Positions 1 through 8,274 of a stretch of 64,000 nucleotides of DNA are shown here, piece by piece (within the stretch, counting starts at the first letter, position 1; every line of letters starts with the position of its first letter). The stretch comes from Nocardia niigatensis NBRC 100131. Lineage in GTDB: Bacteria; Actinomycetota; Actinomycetes; Mycobacteriales; Mycobacteriaceae. The notes under the pieces are model-generated. The model made no database searches, was not told where the DNA came from, and was given only the letters and a program-made list of their open reading frames with translations. The stretch lies in contig NZ_BAGC01000054.1 in the NCBI RefSeq assembly GCF_000308655.1, positions 1 through 64,000 of the forward strand, given 5' to 3'. The translations under genes were made by a program, and so were the position numbers.

Positions 1-2
1 GC

Positions 3-680
3 GCCGCGGTCGTCGCGGTCGCCGCCGGCGCGGTCGTGGCGGCGGGCCAGGCCACCATCGAGGCCTCGGGCACGCACGACAACAGCAATGTCGACTACCA
101 GGCCGCCAACCAGGTCAAGGAAGTCGCCGCGACCTCGGTGGTCGGCGATGGCGCTACCGGATCGCCCCAGGTGGTGAGCCCGAACGCGCCCGCCAGCCTG
201 GACCAGTTCAACGACATCCTGGCCAAGGGCAAGCAGTTCGCCGCCGACATGGCCAACCAGGAGGCGTCGAAGAACCGCCCGCTGTGGACGCGGTTCGCCA
301 ACGGCACCTTCACCTCCGGCTTCGGCATCCGCTGGGGCGTCGCCCATCAGGGCGTCGACATCGCCGCCCCGATCGGCACCCCGATCTACGCGGTGGCCGA
401 CGCCACCGTCCTCGAGGCCGGGCCCGCGTCCGGTTTCGGCATGTGGGTGCGGCTGCTCCACGATGACGGCACCGTCACCATCTACGGCCACGTCGACACC
501 GCGACCGTCTCGCAGGGCCAGCGCGTGATGGCCGGCGATCAGATCGCGACCGTCGGCAACCGCGGCTTCTCGACCGGTCCGCACTGCCACTTCGAGGTCT
601 GGCTGAACGGCGTCGACAAGATCGACCCGCTGCCCTGGCTGGCCTCGCGCGGCATCTCGCTCGGCCCCGAACGGGACTGA
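3..680 (+). CDS. M23-family metallopeptidase (5'-truncated by window edge)
   Basis: Zinc-dependent endopeptidase of the M23 (LytM/lysostaphin) family, expected to cut peptidoglycan cross-bridges outside the membrane. The frame is open to the left edge, and the first visible codons are a hydrophobic Ala/Val stretch that looks like the end of a signal peptide or membrane anchor, so the true start lies upstream; the GTG at 36 is probably internal. After a linker, the C-terminal half carries the M23 signature: HQGVD (first zinc His and Asp), then GHVD, then HCHFE with the HxH ligand pair. All expected ligands are present, so it is likely active rather than a degenerate LytM activator. A strong palindrome follows the stop by 18 bp. 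The family call is secure; the substrate is inference. Confidence 0.88.
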   Translation, partial: AAVVAVAAGAVVAAGQATIEASGTHDNSNVDYQAANQVKEVAATSVVGDGATGSPQVVSPNAPASLDQFNDILAKGKQFAADMANQEASKNRPLWTRFANGTFTSGFGIRWGVAHQGVDIAAPIGTPIYAVADATVLEAGPASGFGMWVRLLHDDGTVTIYGHVDTATVSQGQRVMAGDQIATVGNRGFSTGPHCHFEVWLNGVDKIDPLPWLASRGISLGPERD

Positions 681-698
681 CCCGCAATCGAATCCGAT

Positions 699-732
699 CC
701 GGAAGGCGCGCCCCGCGGGGCGCGCCTTCCGG
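699..732 (+). terminator. Perfect palindromic terminator after the M23 gene
   Basis: A 34-base self-complementary sequence (17-base half CCGGAAGGCGCGCCCCG) begins 18 bp after the M23 stop. It has no U-tract, as is common for actinobacterial terminators. Being symmetrical, it could act on either strand. Confidence 0.75.
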
Positions 733-863
733 CATTCCGGCCGGCTTCCCGCGAAAGCGTCAGGGTGACGGCATGAAGGCCGGGACCGGGGTACGCGCGC
801 TGCCGCAGTCGTTCGAGCGCTTTGCCGGCAAGGGCGTGCCGGACGGCCTGACCGGCGACCGGA

Positions 864-1093
864 TCGAACCCGTCATGCGGATCGTGCAGATAGCCGAGGC
901 CTCGGGGCGGACCGGCGAGGGCCGGCGGTGGTGGAGGTGTAACAGGCGCTGCCGGAGGATCGACCCCATCGCGCGGCGTCGAACCCGTCATGCGGATGGT
1001 GCACAGATCGCCGAGGCATCGGGGCGGACCGGCGAGGGCCGGCGGTGGAGGAGGTGTAACAGGCGCTGCCGGAGGATCGACCCCATCGCGCGG
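864..1093. repeat. Tandem direct repeat, two units of 113 and 115 bp
   Basis: Unit 1 (864-976) and unit 2 (979-1093) both begin tcgaacccgtcatgcgga and end gaccccatcgcgcgg. They differ only by a 2-nt insertion and a few substitutions. The units differ in length by 2 nt and neither spacing is a multiple of three, so the duplication changes the reading frame of whatever was coded here. Confidence 0.9.
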
Positions 1094-1383
1094 CCCTGGC
1101 GGCCCCGGAGCGGGTCCGGCTGCAACAGGCCGAGGAGACCGGCAGGGCGAGCGTCCCGGCGCGGTACGAGCGGTTCTGGACGCCGCGGGCACCGTCCGCC
1201 GCGCCCGGTTACGACGGTGGCGCGGCTGCGCGCCGTGGTGCCGCCCGGCCCGTTCGAGCTGACCGGGCCCGCGGACGTGGCCGGCCGATCCGAATCCTGG
1301 CTCGGTGGCCCCGGCGAGTTCGAGGTGCTCGACGCCGCCATCGGTCAGGTGGGCGCGGACCGGAGACGCGCTCGACCTGCTGT

Positions 1384-1407
1384 GCCCGGGCCGGCAGTGG
1401 CCCGGGC
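1384..1407 (-). terminator. Possible terminator hairpin after pgi
   Basis: Perfect 9-bp inverted repeat (gcccgggcc, 6-nt loop, ggcccgggc) located 37 nt beyond the pgi stop in the direction of pgi transcription. No U-tract. Confidence 0.45.
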
Positions 1408-1444
1408 CGAGCGGTGAGATCCGTTCGGCGCGTTCAGCACCCGA

Positions 1445-3085
1445 TCAGCGGCGGTTCGAGCGGTACCAGCGGATCAACGCGTCGGTGGACGAATCCGCTT
1501 GCGGTGCGGGCTCTTCCGGCGCGGTGAGCAGCGGTTCCAGGGCGAGCGCCTGCTGCTTGCCCAGTTCCACGCCCCACTGGTCGAAGCTGTCGATGCCCCA
1601 GATCGCACCCTCGGTGAAGACCTGGTGCTCGTAGAGCGCGATCAGCTGGCCCAGCACCGACGGGGTCAGCTGCGGCGCCAGGATAACCGTGGAGGGCCGG
1701 TTGCCGGGCATCACCTTGTGCGGCACCAGATTCGGGGCGGTGCCCTCGGCGGCGATCTCCTCGGCGGTCTTGCCGAAGGCCAGCACCTTGGTCTGGGCGA
1801 AGAGGTTGCTCATCAGGATGTCGTGCATGCTGCCCGTGCCGTCCATGGTGGGCAGATCGTCGGTGGGACGGGCGAATCCGATGAAGTCGGCGGGCACCAG
1901 CCGGGTGCCCTGGTGCAGCAGCTGGTAGAAGGCGTGCTGGCCGTTGGTGCCGGGCTCGCCCCAGAAGATCTCGCCGGTGGAGGTGGTGACCGGGGTGCCG
2001 TCGGCGCGCACGGACTTGCCGTTGGACTCCATGGTCAGCTGCTGCAGGTAGGCCGGAAAGCGGGCCAGGTCATTGGAGTACGGCAGCACCGCGCGGGACT
2101 GCGCGCCGAAGAAGTTCGAGTACCAGACGCCGAGCAGCCCGAGCAGGATCGGGCCGTTCTCGGCCAGGGGCGCATTCTCGAAATGCTCGTCCACGGCGTG
2201 CATTCCGGCCAGGAACTCGGCGAAGCGCTCCTTGCCGATGACCGCCATGACCGACAGGCCGATGGCCGAGTCGACCGAGTAGCGGCCGCCGACCCAGTCC
2301 CAGAAGCCGAACATGTTGGCGGTGTCGATACCGAAGTCCGCCACCCGCTGCGCGTGGGTGGACACGGCCACGAAATGCTTTGCGACAGCGTCCTCGCCGA
2401 GCGCGGCCACCAGCCAGCGGCGGGCCGCGGTGGCGTTGGTGAGCGTCTCGAGGGTGGAGAAGGTCTTGGAGGCGACGATGAACAGCGTGGTGGCCGGGTT
2501 CAGGCCGTCCAGCTTGGACACCAGGTCCGTGGGATCGACGTTCGAGACGAACCGCGCCGAGATGCCGGCGTCGGCGTAGTGCCGCAGGCCCAGGGTCACC
2601 ATGGCCGGGCCCAGGTCCGAGCCGCCGATGCCGATGTTCACCACGGTGGCGATGCGTTCGCCGGTGGCGCCGCGCCACTGCCCGGAGCGCACCTGGTCGG
2701 TGAATTCGCCCATCCGCCGCAGCACCTCGTGCACGTCGGTCTCGACGTCCTGGCCGTCGACCGTGAGCGGCCGCGCGGCGGGCCGGCGCAGCCACACGTG
2801 CCCGACCGCGCGGTCCTCGGAGGTGTTGATGCGCTCGCCGGCGAACATGGCGTCGCGGCGCTGCTCGACACCGGCGGTCTGCGCCAATTCGGCCAGCAGA
2901 TCCAGGGTTTCGCGTGTCACCCGGTGTTTGGAGTAGTCGATGTGCAGGTCGGCGACCTGCACGGTCAGGTCACGACCACGCTCGGGATCCTCGGCGAAGA
3001 ATTCACGCAGATGCCGCCCCGCGAGCGAGGCATGGTGATCGTGCAGTTTCCGCCAGACCGCCGACGCGGTGATGTCGCTGCTCAC
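1445..3085 (-). CDS. pgi: Glucose-6-phosphate isomerase
   Basis: Interconverts glucose-6-phosphate and fructose-6-phosphate in the cytoplasm (glycolysis/gluconeogenesis). The 546-residue product is close throughout to mycobacterial Pgi (about 550 aa). It includes the phosphate-binding region VVNIGIGGSDLGP, the SKTFSTLETLTNA segment, the active-site GEPGTNGQHAFYQLLHQGT stretch and the C-terminal GIDSFDQWGVELGK signature. The frame stays open upstream to 3211, but homology begins at SSDITASAVW. I chose GTG at 3085 because a TACCCT box lies 8 nt before it, as expected for a leaderless message. It is divergent from gabD. The order pgi, chorismate mutase, pcrA resembles the M. tuberculosis Rv0946c-Rv0949 neighbourhood. 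Confidence 0.97.
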   Translation of the reverse strand: MSSDITASAVWRKLHDHHASLAGRHLREFFAEDPERGRDLTVQVADLHIDYSKHRVTRETLDLLAELAQTAGVEQRRDAMFAGERINTSEDRAVGHVWLRRPAARPLTVDGQDVETDVHEVLRRMGEFTDQVRSGQWRGATGERIATVVNIGIGGSDLGPAMVTLGLRHYADAGISARFVSNVDPTDLVSKLDGLNPATTLFIVASKTFSTLETLTNATAARRWLVAALGEDAVAKHFVAVSTHAQRVADFGIDTANMFGFWDWVGGRYSVDSAIGLSVMAVIGKERFAEFLAGMHAVDEHFENAPLAENGPILLGLLGVWYSNFFGAQSRAVLPYSNDLARFPAYLQQLTMESNGKSVRADGTPVTTSTGEIFWGEPGTNGQHAFYQLLHQGTRLVPADFIGFARPTDDLPTMDGTGSMHDILMSNLFAQTKVLAFGKTAEEIAAEGTAPNLVPHKVMPGNRPSTVILAPQLTPSVLGQLIALYEHQVFTEGAIWGIDSFDQWGVELGKQQALALEPLLTAPEEPAPQADSSTDALIRWYRSNRR

Positions 3086-3093
3086 GATCGCCG

Positions 3094-3099
3094 AGGGTA
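3094..3099 (-). promoter_or_regulatory. -10 box of leaderless pgi promoter
   Basis: TACCCT on the minus strand, 8 nt before the GTG start, with no Shine-Dalgarno between them. It fits the actinobacterial TANNNT consensus for a transcript starting at or next to the start codon. Confidence 0.55.
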
Positions 3100-3263
3100 C
3101 AACCTTGCGGTTGCGACTCGCAGGTAACAAGGCGTTCTCTGCATGCCGCACCAACGGCCGCACGCGCTCGCGTCGCCGGAGTTCGCCCAGCGCAGAGCGA
3201 GATTCGAACACGCGCCGGGGGTGCGGATTCCACGGACTGCGGCGGCCCGGGCGGGCACGAGCC

Positions 3264-3269
3264 TAGGCT
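3264..3269 (+). promoter_or_regulatory. -10 box of leaderless gabD-like promoter
   Basis: TAGGCT ends 6 nt before the ATG at 3276. No ribosome-binding site is visible. Confidence 0.5.
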
Positions 3270-3275
3270 CGTCTC

Positions 3276-4727
3276 ATGGTGTCTGCGAGCGAACTACTCT
3301 CGTCCATTCCCACGCGACTCTGGATCGGCGGACCGGTGGATGCCACCGGCGGCGCGACCTTCCCCGTGCACGATCCGGCCACCGGTGAGGTCATCGCCAG
3401 AGTCGCCGACGCGACGCCCGAGGACGCGGTGCGCGCCCTCGACGCGGCCGCGGCCGTCCAGGCCGAATGGGCGGCCACCCCGGCCCGGCAGCGCGGGGAG
3501 ATCCTGCGCGCGGTGTTCGAGGCCATCACCGCGCGGGCCGAGGAGTTCGCGCTGCTGATGACCCTCGAAATGGGTAAGGCTCTGCCGGAGAGCCGCAACG
3601 AGGTCCGCTACGGCGCGGAGTTCTTCCGCTGGTTCAGCGAGGAGGCGGTCCGGATTCACGGCCGCTACCAGCCCGCCCCGGCCGGGACCGGGCGAATCCT
3701 GGTGCACAAGCAGCCCGTCGGCCCATGCCTGGCCATCACGCCGTGGAACTTCCCGCTGGCCATGGGAACTCGCAAGATCGGCCCGGCGCTGGCGGCGGGC
3801 TGCACCATGATCGTGAAGCCCGCGGGCGAGACCCCGCTGACCATGCTGCTGCTGGCCCAGCTGTGCAGCGAGGCCGGGCTGCCGGACGGCGTGCTGTCGG
3901 TGATCACCACCTCGCATTCGGGTGCGGTGACCGCTCCCCTGCTGAGCGATCCGCGCCTGCGCAAGCTGACCTTCACCGGTTCCACGCCGGTGGGCAAGAA
4001 GCTGGTCGAGCAGTCCGCGCACGGTCTGCTGCGCACCTCGATGGAGCTCGGCGGCAATGCCCCGTTCGTGGTCTTCGACGACGCCGATCTGGATGCGGCC
4101 GTGCAGGGCGCGCTGCTGGCCAAACTGCGCAACGGCGGTGAGGCGTGCACCGCGGCCAACCGCTTCCACGTCCAGAATTCGGTTCGCCAGGAATTCACCG
4201 ACAAACTGGTGGCGGCCATGGCGGAGTACCGGCTCGGCAATGGCGTGGATCCGGACACCACACTGGGCCCGCTCATCAACGAGAACCAGCTCGACACCGT
4301 GAGCGAGCTGGTGGACGACGCGGTGTCGGCGGGCGCGCAGGTGAGGCTGGGCGGCAAGGCACCCGGCGGTCCGGGCTGGTTCTACCCGGCCACGGTCCTC
4401 ACCGATATTCCGGCGCAGGCCCGTATCCTGCGCGAGGAGGTGTTCGGCCCGGTCGCCCCGATCGTCGGCTTCGACACCGAGGCGGAGGGCCTGGCCGCGG
4501 CCAACAACACCGAATTCGGCCTGGTCGCATACGTTTACACGCGCAGTCTGGACCGCGCGCTGCGGGTGGCCGAGGGCCTGGAGACCGGCATGGTCGGCGT
4601 CAATCGCGGCGTCATCTCCGACCCGGCCGCGCCCTTCGGCGGCGTGAAGGAATCCGGTTTCGGCCGGGAGGGCGGCTTCGAGGGCATCGAGGAATACCTC
4701 GACATCAAGTACATCGCCCTGCCGTAG
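3276..4727 (+). CDS. gabD: NAD(P)-dependent succinate-semialdehyde dehydrogenase (ALDH family)
   Basis: Aldehyde dehydrogenase that oxidises succinate semialdehyde (or a similar aldehyde) to the acid; cytoplasmic, linked to GABA degradation and the TCA cycle. The 483 aa is the usual family length. Visible hallmarks: TPWNFPLAM near residue 150, the cofactor-binding lysine in IVKPAGETPL, FTGSTPVGKK, the general-base glutamate in MELGGNAPFVV, and the catalytic cysteine in NGGEACTAANRF. The C-terminal PFGGVKESGFGREGG motif is intact. The GEACTAANRF context resembles GabD-type enzymes more than betaine-aldehyde types, but the substrate is inference. It is monocistronic: divergent from pgi, followed by a hairpin terminator. 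Confidence 0.9.
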   Translation: MVSASELLSSIPTRLWIGGPVDATGGATFPVHDPATGEVIARVADATPEDAVRALDAAAAVQAEWAATPARQRGEILRAVFEAITARAEEFALLMTLEMGKALPESRNEVRYGAEFFRWFSEEAVRIHGRYQPAPAGTGRILVHKQPVGPCLAITPWNFPLAMGTRKIGPALAAGCTMIVKPAGETPLTMLLLAQLCSEAGLPDGVLSVITTSHSGAVTAPLLSDPRLRKLTFTGSTPVGKKLVEQSAHGLLRTSMELGGNAPFVVFDDADLDAAVQGALLAKLRNGGEACTAANRFHVQNSVRQEFTDKLVAAMAEYRLGNGVDPDTTLGPLINENQLDTVSELVDDAVSAGAQVRLGGKAPGGPGWFYPATVLTDIPAQARILREEVFGPVAPIVGFDTEAEGLAAANNTEFGLVAYVYTRSLDRALRVAEGLETGMVGVNRGVISDPAAPFGGVKESGFGREGGFEGIEEYLDIKYIALP

Positions 4728-4737
4728 AGGGAAAGAA

Positions 4738-4766
4738 CCGCCCCGGGGTCGAGACACCCGGGGCGG
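4738..4766 (+). terminator. Hairpin terminator after gabD
   Basis: Ten-bp stem CCGCCCCGGG / CCCGGGGCGG with a 9-nt loop, starting 10 bp after the stop codon. No U-tract, but a G-rich run follows. Confidence 0.7.
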
Positions 4767-4917
4767 CTTGGGGGAGGCTGCATCCGTGGCACGCATGCAG
4801 CGTGGTCTGTATGAGGCCGCGCTGAACGGCGCTACCGCTCATGTATCTGCTCGAGCGGTGCTCGTCGTTAACAGGAGGCCGCCAGCGCCCGCCGAGAGCG
4901 GGTCCCCCGAGACTCGG

Positions 4918-5223
4918 TCAGTGGCCGAGCCGGCCGCGGCCCAGGCGCAGCAGCAGCATGGCCAGGGTGTGTCCCTCCTGGCCCAGTTCGCTGAATCGCT
5001 CGAGCACCTTCATCTCGCGGGAGTGGACGAGCTTGGGCCCGCCGTTCGCCATGCGCGTTCGCCCGATGATGCGCGAGACCTCGGTGCGGCGCTTGATTGC
5101 TGCGAGGATTTCGGCGTCCAGCTTGTCGATTTCCAAGCGCAGCTTGTCGATCTCAGCCTCGGAGGGCAGGGCGGAGTCCGAGCCGGTGGCAGACTCGGAT
5201 TGTCCCGTCGTCGAGATGCTCAT
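4918..5223 (-). CDS. Intracellular chorismate mutase (AroQ class)
   Basis: Converts chorismate to prephenate, the first committed step to phenylalanine and tyrosine. The 101-aa protein is a short all-helical AroQ-type enzyme. EIDKLRLEIDKLDAEILAAI, then KRRTEVSRIIGRTRM, VHSREMKVLERFSELG and the C-terminal LLLRLGRGRLGH closely match M. tuberculosis Rv0948c. In that enzyme the C-terminal RLGRGRLGH tail is known to contact the DAHP synthase partner and raise activity, so the same partnership is inferred here. The ATG at 5223 is preceded by a GAGGAG ribosome-binding site 9 nt upstream. The first ~22 residues are a polar, probably disordered leader. It is divergent from pcrA. Confidence 0.93.
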   Translation of the reverse strand: MSISTTGQSESATGSDSALPSEAEIDKLRLEIDKLDAEILAAIKRRTEVSRIIGRTRMANGGPKLVHSREMKVLERFSELGQEGHTLAMLLLRLGRGRLGH

Positions 5224-5565
5224 TCTTCAACTCCTCGTGGTCCAGAACGTCGATCGGCGGGTGGACCCACCCCGTTACCGATCGGTTCTTCACCAAGAAT
5301 CAGACCTGTTGGCCTTACATTGTCCCCCCAGGATCACAAAACTCATCCCCCTGGGATCAGGCTCAGGTGCAATACGTCGCCTGGGAGCCGGTCATGGGAC
5401 GAGTGTGCCACGCAGAGGGACCTATGCAAAACGGGTACGTTTGTGAATCTCCGGAGTTTCGCGGGCGGATGTGGTTCACCGGATGTTCGCCGGACCGGCA
5501 CTTATCGGACACCTGTGCGATCCGGCCCGCCGCCTGTCGGTGCGCGCCGGTAGCGTGGATGGGCG
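5224..5565. other. 342-bp divergent promoter region, chorismate mutase / pcrA
   Basis: No coding frame with actinobacterial character is visible. It is notably more A+T-rich than its surroundings at 5280-5360. It contains the GAGGAG site of the chorismate mutase gene at its left end, a weak 6-bp inverted repeat (cccagg / cctggg) at about 5326-5356, and a TAGCGT box at 5551-5556 placed 9 nt before the pcrA ATG. No SOS-type GAACnnnnGTTC box was seen. Confidence 0.6.
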
Positions 5566-8034
5566 ATGAATACGACGGTGGCACAGGACGAGCAGAAGAC
5601 CGAGCGGTTGCTCGAGGGATTGAATCCACAACAGCGCGCCGCGGTGATGCACACCGGCACCCCGCTGCTGATCGTGGCCGGCGCCGGGTCCGGAAAGACC
5701 GCGGTTCTGACCCGTCGCATCGCCTATCTGCTCGATGCCCGAGGGGTGCGCCCCGGCGAGGTGCTGGCCATCACCTTCACCAACAAGGCCGCCGCCGAGA
5801 TGCGCGAACGCGTGGCCGGGCTGGTCGGCCCGCGCGCGGCCGGCATGTGGGTATCCACCTTCCACTCCAGCTGCGTGCGCATCCTGCGCACCCAGGCGTC
5901 GCTGCTGGCCGGGTTGAACTCCAACTTCTCCATCTACGACGCGGACGATTCCCGGCGGCTGCTGGGCATGATCGTCCGCGACTTCGAGATCGACGCGAAG
6001 AAGTACTCGCCGCGCCTGCTGTCCACCGCCATCTCGAATCTCAAGAACGAGCTCATCGACCCGCCACAGGCCGCGGCCGACGCCGAGACCGAGGACAGCG
6101 AGCTGCCGCGCATCGTGGCCCGGGTCTACGACGAGTACCAGCGGCGCCTGCGCGCGGCCAATGCCCTCGACTTCGATGATCTGATCGGCGAGACGGTGTC
6201 GCTGCTGCAGCGGCATCCGCAGGTGGCCGAGTACTACCGGCGGCGTTTCCGGCACGTGCTGGTCGACGAGTACCAGGACACCAACCACGCGCAGTACGTG
6301 CTGGTGCGCGAGCTGGTGGGCCACCATCGGGGCGGGCCGGGTGACGCTACCGCTTCCGAGGATCGGGTGCCGCCCTCGGAGCTGTGCGTGGTGGGTGACG
6401 CGGACCAGTCCATCTACGCCTTCCGCGGCGCCACCATCCGCAATATCGAGGAGTTCGAGCGTGACTTCCCGGATGCGGAAACCATTCTGCTGGAACAGAA
6501 CTACCGCTCCACCCAGTACATTCTGACCGCCGCCAACGCGGTCATCGCCCGCAACGAGGGGCGGCGCGAGAAGAAGCTGTGGACCGATCAGGGCGACGGC
6601 GATCTGATTGTCGGCTATGTAGCCGACAACGAGCACGACGAGGCCTCGTTCGTGGCCCGCGAGATCGACCGGCTGGTCGATCAGGGCGACGCCAACTACG
6701 CGGATGTGGCGGTCTTCTACCGCACCAACAACAATTCACGCGCGCTGGAAGAGATCTTCATCCGCATGGGTCTGCCCTACAAGGTGGTCGGCGGCGTGCG
6801 CTTCTACGAGCGCAAGGAGGTTCGCGACATCGTGGCCTACCTGCGCGTGCTGGAGAATCCGGACGACGCGGTGAGCCTGCGCCGCATTCTCAACACGCCG
6901 CGCCGCGGCATCGGCGATCGCGCGGAGGCGTGTGTGGCCGTGCATGCCGAGCAGCGGAACACCGGTTTCGCCCAGGCGCTCCGGGATGCGGCCGAGGGCA
7001 AGGTGGCGCTGCTGAATTCGCGTTCGCAGCGGGCCATCGCCGGGTTCCTGGAGCTGCTGGAGGAGATCCGGGCGGCGGGCGCGCAGGCGGCTGGTGACAC
7101 AGGCGTGGCCGCCGCGGACTTCCCGGATGTGGGTTCGGTGGTGGAGGCGGTGCTGGACCGCACCGGCTATCGCGCGGAGCTGGAGGCCTCCGACGATCCG
7201 CAGGACGGCGCGCGCCTGGACAACCTCAATGAATTGGTCAGTGTCGCAAGGGAATTCAGTTCCGAGGCGCGCAACAATGTGGAGGCCGCGCGGGCCGAGG
7301 GCCTGCTGCCCGAGCAGGCCGAGGGGGAACCGGAGCCGGGGTCGCTGGCGGCGTTCCTGGAGCGGGTCTCGCTGGTGGCCGACGCGGACCAGATCCCCGA
7401 AGAGGGTTCGGGCGTGGTCACTTTGATGACGCTGCACACCGCCAAGGGCCTGGAGTTCCCGGTCGTATTCGTGACCGGCTGGGAGGACGGCCAGTTCCCG
7501 CACATGCGCGCCCTGGGCGATCCGACGGAGCTGCAGGAGGAGCGGCGCCTGGCGTACGTGGGCATCACGCGCGCCCGCAAGCGGCTGTATCTGACCCGGG
7601 CCGTGGTGCGGTCCGGCTGGGGGCAGCCGGTCTCGAATCCGGAATCCCGCTTCCTGCAGGAGATTCCGGGTCACCTCATGGATTGGCGGCGTCTGGAGCC
7701 GGCACCGTCGCAGACCTCGCGCGGTTTCCGCCGGCGCGGCGATGACGATGGCCTGGAACGGGATTGGACCCGCGGCGACGGCTGGTCCGAGCCCCGCCCC
7801 GGTCTGCGTGATCGCGGTGAGCGGCGGCCCGCGCCGGCCGCCGCCGGGGTCAAGCGCAACAACACCGGTCTGGTGCTTGCGGTCGGCGATCGGGTCAACG
7901 ACGACAAGTACGGTCTGGGCCGGGTGATCGCCGCCGAGGGTTTCGGTTCCCTGGCGACGGTCACCATCGACTTCGGCACGGCCGGCAAGATCCGGCTGAT
8001 CCCGCAGTACAGCCGGACGCTGACCAAGCTCTGA
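5566..8034 (+). CDS. pcrA: ATP-dependent DNA helicase PcrA/UvrD1
   Basis: Superfamily 1A 3'-5' helicase acting in nucleotide excision repair and recombination. The 822-aa product shows the motifs in order: Q motif LNPQQRAAV, Walker A AGAGSGKT (about residues 40-47), motif Ia AITFTNKAA, Walker B VDEYQDTN, motif III VVGDADQSIYAFRGA, motif IV EQNYRST, motif V TLHTAKGLEFPVVF and motif VI RRLAYVGITRARKRLYL. After a disordered Arg/Gly/Pro-rich linker (about 715-765) the last ~55 residues (VGDRVNDDKYGLGRVIAAEG) form the Tudor-like domain that in UvrD1/PcrA binds RNA polymerase. It is somewhat longer than the M. tuberculosis protein, mainly in the linker. It ends flush against the convergent small gene at 8035. 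Confidence 0.96.
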   Translation: MNTTVAQDEQKTERLLEGLNPQQRAAVMHTGTPLLIVAGAGSGKTAVLTRRIAYLLDARGVRPGEVLAITFTNKAAAEMRERVAGLVGPRAAGMWVSTFHSSCVRILRTQASLLAGLNSNFSIYDADDSRRLLGMIVRDFEIDAKKYSPRLLSTAISNLKNELIDPPQAAADAETEDSELPRIVARVYDEYQRRLRAANALDFDDLIGETVSLLQRHPQVAEYYRRRFRHVLVDEYQDTNHAQYVLVRELVGHHRGGPGDATASEDRVPPSELCVVGDADQSIYAFRGATIRNIEEFERDFPDAETILLEQNYRSTQYILTAANAVIARNEGRREKKLWTDQGDGDLIVGYVADNEHDEASFVAREIDRLVDQGDANYADVAVFYRTNNNSRALEEIFIRMGLPYKVVGGVRFYERKEVRDIVAYLRVLENPDDAVSLRRILNTPRRGIGDRAEACVAVHAEQRNTGFAQALRDAAEGKVALLNSRSQRAIAGFLELLEEIRAAGAQAAGDTGVAAADFPDVGSVVEAVLDRTGYRAELEASDDPQDGARLDNLNELVSVAREFSSEARNNVEAARAEGLLPEQAEGEPEPGSLAAFLERVSLVADADQIPEEGSGVVTLMTLHTAKGLEFPVVFVTGWEDGQFPHMRALGDPTELQEERRLAYVGITRARKRLYLTRAVVRSGWGQPVSNPESRFLQEIPGHLMDWRRLEPAPSQTSRGFRRRGDDDGLERDWTRGDGWSEPRPGLRDRGERRPAPAAAGVKRNNTGLVLAVGDRVNDDKYGLGRVIAAEGFGSLATVTIDFGTAGKIRLIPQYSRTLTKL

Positions 8035-8274
8035 TCAGCTGGTGTGGCGGCTGAGGACGTCGTAGGCGCGCAGGGCGTCCTCGGGGAAGACCAGGATCCG
8101 GAAGCGGTCCTTGATGTTGCGCCAGCGGTGGATGCGCGCCCGGCCCATGGTGGCGCGCACTCCGTGGGTGTGCAGCAGCTGCCGGACGGCGCGCGCGGAC
8201 TGCATGTCGTAGACGGTGGCGGCGGGCACCAGCAGCCCGTATTCCGCGTCGTCGGTGCGTGTCCGGAGTTTCAT
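8035..8274 (-). CDS. Small DUF2007-like protein downstream of qcrB paralogue
   Basis: A 79-aa protein without membrane segments or signal. It reads as a short alpha/beta domain: a hydrophobic strand LLVPAATVYD, a helix SARAVRQLLHTHGVRA, a basic middle, then RILVFPEDALRAYDVL. The pattern of a helix followed by a xGVxA turn and a C-terminal VxPEDAxxAxxVL helix resembles DUF2007 ('putative signal transducing protein'), which is the best guess only. Its ATG overlaps the stop of the upstream cytochrome b gene in an ATGA, so translation is coupled and the two probably function together. No function is known. Confidence 0.75.
   Translation of the reverse strand: MKLRTRTDDAEYGLLVPAATVYDMQSARAVRQLLHTHGVRATMGRARIHRWRNIKDRFRILVFPEDALRAYDVLSRHTS

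Larger units (their letters stand above)
773..1417 (+). pseudogene. Decayed coding stretch with HD-GYP-like fragment
   Basis: The 764-bp gap between the M23 gene and pgi holds no intact gene that I recognise. A plus-strand frame at about 794-905 reads FERFAGKGVPDGLTGD followed by MRIVQIAEAS. This resembles the segment of HD-GYP/HD phosphohydrolase domains that usually reads FERFDGKGxPxGLxGxxIxxxxRIVQIAD. Beyond about 905 the frame becomes low-complexity Arg-rich text because it runs into a 115-bp tandem repeat, and no family resemblance continues. A second short stretch near 1216-1350 (LRAVVPPGPFELTGPADV) looks codon-biased but was not identified. The likeliest reading is a gene that lost its 5' half and was then shifted by the repeat. 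The family assignment rests on one motif. Confidence 0.35.

Noticed and set aside
3185..3220. gattcgaac on the plus strand, resembling a tRNA T-arm on the minus strand
   Set aside because: No matching acceptor, D or anticodon stems could be drawn around it; it lies in the pgi/gabD divergent spacer.
5224..5565. LexA/SOS box before pcrA
   Set aside because: No GAACnnnnGTTC or close variant seen in the spacer.
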